DNA of 7,675 bases. Origin: Bacteroidia bacterium. GTDB taxonomy: Bacteria > Bacteroidota > Bacteroidia > Bacteroidales > Dysgonomonadaceae. Positions within the stretch are counted from its first letter, which is position 1, and every line of letters begins with the position of its first letter. The stretch spans positions 1 to 7,675 of the forward strand of contig JAUNRY010000099.1 of assembly GCA_030539475.1 (NCBI GenBank), in the 5' to 3' direction. A program made the position numbers and the translations under genes. Shown in pieces: positions 4,713 through 7,675 of this stretch. The notes under the pieces were generated by a model. The model did not search any database, was not told where the DNA came from, and saw only the letters and a list, made by a program, of their open reading frames with translations.

Positions 4713-7595
4713 TCACTGAAGAATTTTCTCCATATCTTCCAACGTAAGTTGTGGGCGAATGAGTGCATCGGAAAGAGCGGATTTGTATTGCTGCAAGCGG
4801 CGAATTTTTTCTTCCACCGTATCTTGCGCGATAAACCGGTACAGCGTAACCTTTCGTTCCTGCCCAATACGGTGCGCCCGGCTCACAGCCTGCATTTCGG
4901 CAGCGGGATTCCACCACGGGTCGAGTATAAAAACGTAATCGGCTGCGGTGAGATTAAGCCCCGTTCCACCGGCTTTGAGCGAAATAAAAAACGCGCGTAC
5001 ATCGGCATCGGAATTAAATTTTGAGATTTCGGCCTCGCGTTTTGTGGTTTGTCCCGTTAGCCATGCATATTGCCACCGCCGTTCATCGAAATAATCGGCA
5101 AAAAGCTGCAAATGTTTCACAAACGAGGAGAAAACAAGCACTTTGTGTCCCTCCTGAAAAAGTGTGTCCATGGCTTCAATAACCTGCCCGAATTTACCCG
5201 ATTGCCCCGCAAAACTGTCATCCACCAGCGCCGGATGATTGGCTATTTGCCGCAAGCGCATCAAACTCGCGAGTGCCGAAAAGCCAATTTTCCGGTTTTC
5301 TTCCGAAAATTGTTCCATGATGGCGTTTCGGATTTTGTTTTTCTCATCGTTGTAACGCGCAGCTTGCTCTTCGGACATCTCGCAATAACGAATCTCTTCG
5401 GTTAGCGGAGGCAACTCGGGAGCAACTTGTTCTTTGGTACGCCGCAGGATGAATGGCGAAATAATTTTCAGAATCGATTGGGCGTTTTCTTCATTCTCGG
5501 CAAAATCCAACTCACGAAAACGTTCCTGAAATTCGTTCATTTTCCCCAAAATACCCGGATTTAGAAAATCCATTTGCGCCCAAAGATCAACGATTGAATT
5601 TTCTACCGGTGTGCCTGTAAGCGTGAGCTTATGACGTGCCTGAAGCTGCTTCACACAGAAAAAAGTTTGTGATTGCGGATTTTTGATATGCTGGCTCTCG
5701 TCCAATATCACGTAATGAAAATGGGAGTGTTGCAGGAAATCGATGTCTTGCCGCACCGTTCCGTAGGTGGTTAGAATAAGTTGAAAATGGTTCGATTTCT
5801 GCAAAAAATCATGGCCTCGAAGCCGGTTTGTGCCCGTATGTGTGTAAACGGAAAGTTGTGGGGCAAACTTTTGAATTTCGCTTAACCAATTATGAACAAG
5901 GGAAGTAGGCATCACAATAAGCGACGGAGGAACATCATTGTTTATGGTGTGGCCAGCCGCAACAGGCTCATCGAAAAGCGAGAGTTGAACGGGGACCTTG
6001 TTTGTTGCCGGTTTTTCACTTCCGGCGTAACTATACAGAAGCGCGGCAATGGTTTGCAGCGTTTTGCCCAATCCCATGTCGTCGGCCAGGCATCCGCCGA
6101 AACGGTTTTGCCGCAAGTGCGTCAACCACCTGAGTCCATACAACTGATACGGCCGCAGCGTAGCATTTAATCCGCCAGGAGCTTCTGTCGTAAGCGCAAA
6201 CGACTCGGGATTTTCATCGGAAAGCGTACCATTTTCGGCCAATTCTTTCACCCGAAAATGGTGACCGGCAAGTCGAATATCGTCTCCCTCACTTTTTCCG
6301 AATCTAAACATGTCGCCGAATCGCGTGAACCATTTTGAGGGAAGCACGGCCACACGCCCATCGGGCAGCACATATTCCGCAATATTGTTGAGAATATGGT
6401 TGCGGAAGCGGATAAACGGGATTTCCAGATCGCCGAAACGAACCACACATTGTATATCGAACCAATCTTTTTTCCCGTTTATGGCAAGTTCCAGGCCAAT
6501 TTCGCCCGTGTAGTAAACATGTTTTCCGAGCGATTGTGTCAATTCGAAATGACGCAGTACCGATTCGTTTCGGTTAATCCACTCAATAACGCCGGTTTTA
6601 CTCCGTTCATTATCCATCACAGTAAATTGATTGCTTTTATCGAGGATTAACCCGTTAGTTAAAAGCAGTTCAACGCATTTTTTCTCCCACATTTCGTCCC
6701 GAAAAAACCATCCAATGGAAAACTCACCGTTTTGTTCCGTCAATTCCACCTCTTTTTTTAGCGGGCGATCCATAGCAAAAAGATGCTTCCCGTACCGGAA
6801 TTTCAGGTTGAGAACAGGTACGAGATGCAAACCGGTTTCGAGCGTGAGAACGGCTTCCGGACGATGTGTTTGTTCAAATACGCGAAACCCTTCGGCCACC
6901 ACATCAAATTCTTTCACGCATTGCAACACGAATTTCCGGATGTATTCGGGGACGTTTCGCGACGGCACTTCAACCTGTTTTTTGACGAAAAAAGGACGTA
7001 GTTTTTTCTCGTCCACATCTTCAAAATAATGCAGCCGTTTTCCGATAACCGCCAAAGCGGGTTTAGAGCAAAGCGGTGCGAAAAACTCACCGAAAAGGTC
7101 CACCAAATCATCGCCGTTTTGCACGCGAACCGAGTAAGTAAACGCGTCGGCGTGGCGAAACAGGAAAATCATTTTCGACGGATGACGGAGTATTTCAATG
7201 GCTTGGTTTGCCCGGAAATCGCGTTCGCGTATTTTTTCGCGCCAAAACAACGGTATTTTCATCTCCCGCAACAGCAACAGCATCTCTTTGTGGCGAGCTT
7301 CTATGAAAGGACGGATGTAGTTTTTTATGGTTTCGGGAGTAATTTTTTGCAGGAAATCGGCTTCGGTTATTTCACGTGAAAAAGCTTTCATCAATTCCTT
7401 GTCGGAAATTCGTTGGGCCGCTTTCACCAGATTCTTTTCAGCGTCCGACAAATTTTCGTAGTTCATTCCTTTTCCGCAAGCCGTTTCGGTAATGGCGTAC
7501 GCTTCTGTTACGGAGTTGAACGAAGCAAAAACGGGCTGCAAAACGTAACCGAATTTGGGATGAAGGCTGAGGGTTATGATGAGGCGGTCGGACAT
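4713..7595 (-). CDS. SNF2-family DEAD/DEAH-box ATPase (helicase-like)
   Basis: This 960-residue bacterial SNF2 motor is expected to translocate on double-stranded DNA using ATP and remodel protein-DNA complexes. All core motifs are present: I DDMGLGKT (505-512), II DESQ (632-635), III LTGTP (659-663), IV VLVFSS (819-824), V GGTGLNL (876-882) and VI QAVSRAHRIGQ (902-912). The SNF2 hallmark DPWWNPAAE (892-900) is also there. The N-terminal 470 residues match no domain I can name and lack an evident SWIM zinc-finger cysteine pattern. A 36-residue low-complexity loop between motifs I and Ia (521-556) contains QLSLF (537-541), which looks like a beta-clamp-binding peptide. The start ATG 7595 is the first in frame and gives MSDRLIITLS, but has a poor ribosome binding site. 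No nuclease or methylase neighbour is seen, so a link to defence is unsupported. Function in Bacteroidota is unknown. Confidence 0.93.
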   Translation of the reverse strand: MSDRLIITLSLHPKFGYVLQPVFASFNSVTEAYAITETACGKGMNYENLSDAEKNLVKAAQRISDKELMKAFSREITEADFLQKITPETIKNYIRPFIEARHKEMLLLLREMKIPLFWREKIRERDFRANQAIEILRHPSKMIFLFRHADAFTYSVRVQNGDDLVDLFGEFFAPLCSKPALAVIGKRLHYFEDVDEKKLRPFFVKKQVEVPSRNVPEYIRKFVLQCVKEFDVVAEGFRVFEQTHRPEAVLTLETGLHLVPVLNLKFRYGKHLFAMDRPLKKEVELTEQNGEFSIGWFFRDEMWEKKCVELLLTNGLILDKSNQFTVMDNERSKTGVIEWINRNESVLRHFELTQSLGKHVYYTGEIGLELAINGKKDWFDIQCVVRFGDLEIPFIRFRNHILNNIAEYVLPDGRVAVLPSKWFTRFGDMFRFGKSEGDDIRLAGHHFRVKELAENGTLSDENPESFALTTEAPGGLNATLRPYQLYGLRWLTHLRQNRFGGCLADDMGLGKTLQTIAALLYSYAGSEKPATNKVPVQLSLFDEPVAAGHTINNDVPPSLIVMPTSLVHNWLSEIQKFAPQLSVYTHTGTNRLRGHDFLQKSNHFQLILTTYGTVRQDIDFLQHSHFHYVILDESQHIKNPQSQTFFCVKQLQARHKLTLTGTPVENSIVDLWAQMDFLNPGILGKMNEFQERFRELDFAENEENAQSILKIISPFILRRTKEQVAPELPPLTEEIRYCEMSEEQAARYNDEKNKIRNAIMEQFSEENRKIGFSALASLMRLRQIANHPALVDDSFAGQSGKFGQVIEAMDTLFQEGHKVLVFSSFVKHLQLFADYFDERRWQYAWLTGQTTKREAEISKFNSDADVRAFFISLKAGGTGLNLTAADYVFILDPWWNPAAEMQAVSRAHRIGQERKVTLYRFIAQDTVEEKIRRLQQYKSALSDALIRPQLTLEDMEKILQ

Positions 7596-7609
7596 AATAG
7601 ATTACGGTT

Positions 7610-7663
7610 TCAGAAGCCGGTGGCTACGCTTTCGTGAATGAATGATAGCGAAGCCACAGGCAT
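7610..7663 (-). CDS. Possible 17-codon leader ORF upstream of SNF2 gene
   Basis: An ATG at 7663 opens a 17-residue frame, MPVASLSFIHESVATGF, that ends with TGA at 7612-7610, 14 bp before the SNF2 start. Its sequence is largely made of the two arms of an inverted repeat, so it may simply be a repeat element that happens to read as an ORF. No ribosome binding site is evident. It was too short to be judged by coding statistics. Confidence 0.2.
   Translation of the reverse strand: MPVASLSFIHESVATGF
7617..7660. repeat. Imperfect inverted repeat (hairpin) upstream of SNF2 gene
   Basis: Plus-strand GTGGCTACGCT (7620-7630) pairs with AGCGAAGCCAC (7647-7657) with one mismatch and a 16-nt loop. Two further G-C pairs beyond a mismatch extend the arms to 7617 and 7660. 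No T tract follows on either strand, so it is not a standard terminator. It may be a dispersed intergenic palindrome or a regulatory hairpin in the SNF2 leader. The rest of 7596-7675 shows no clear promoter box. Confidence 0.6.
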
Positions 7664-7675
7664 CGTCTCCCGTTA

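Noticed and set aside
5691..5702. Motif II reads DESQ rather than DEAH or DEAQ in the SNF2 protein
   Set aside because: The catalytic Asp-Glu pair is intact and Ser in the third position is, to my knowledge, common in Bacteroidota SNF2 proteins, so it does not indicate an inactive enzyme.
4713..7595. SNF2 protein as part of a phage-defence island
   Set aside because: No nuclease, methylase or other defence gene adjoins it in this window; its downstream neighbours are a UPF0175 gene and sugar-related genes, then housekeeping genes.

Overview
The window looks like a chromosomal stretch from a member of the Bacteroidota, most likely the order Bacteroidales. Three things suggest this: the protein flavour of the SNF2 helicase and of the CBM9-like and NahK-like proteins; promoter -7 boxes of the TAnnTTTG type; and A/T-rich leaders with almost no Shine-Dalgarno sequence. 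All seven supported genes lie on the minus strand, so transcription runs from high to low coordinates. Genus cannot be fixed from this sequence alone.

In transcription order, the window opens (7675-7596) with a short upstream region. It holds an imperfect hairpin inside a possible 17-codon reading frame. A 960-residue SNF2-family DEAD/DEAH ATPase follows (7595-4713), with a complete motor and an unrecognised 470-residue N-terminal half. Next is a small AT-richer block. It holds a UPF0175 (antitoxin-like) gene with its own good Bacteroidota promoter (4645-4412) and an unrecognised exported protein (4376-3927). A CBM9-like protein (3910-3263) and a NahK/APH-type small-molecule kinase (3170-2070) follow, separated by two degenerate short tandem repeats.

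After a 181-bp gene-free spacer comes the conserved housekeeping cluster yceD (DUF177) - rpmF (L32) - fabH. It links ribosome assembly to the first condensation step of fatty acid synthesis. The spacer carries a promoter box bracketed by an inverted repeat, and stem-loops behind the kinase gene. A convincing intrinsic terminator sits between rpmF and fabH, so fabH expression may be set by read-through or by a separate weak promoter.

No tRNA, rRNA, CRISPR array, insertion sequence or complete defence system was seen. The points most worth a second look are: a perfect QLSLF beta-clamp-binding-like motif in a loop of the SNF2 motor; a UPF0175 gene lacking its usual DUF3368/PIN partner and followed instead by an exported AT-rich protein; the rpmF-fabH terminator; and the hairpin/mini-ORF just ahead of the SNF2 gene.
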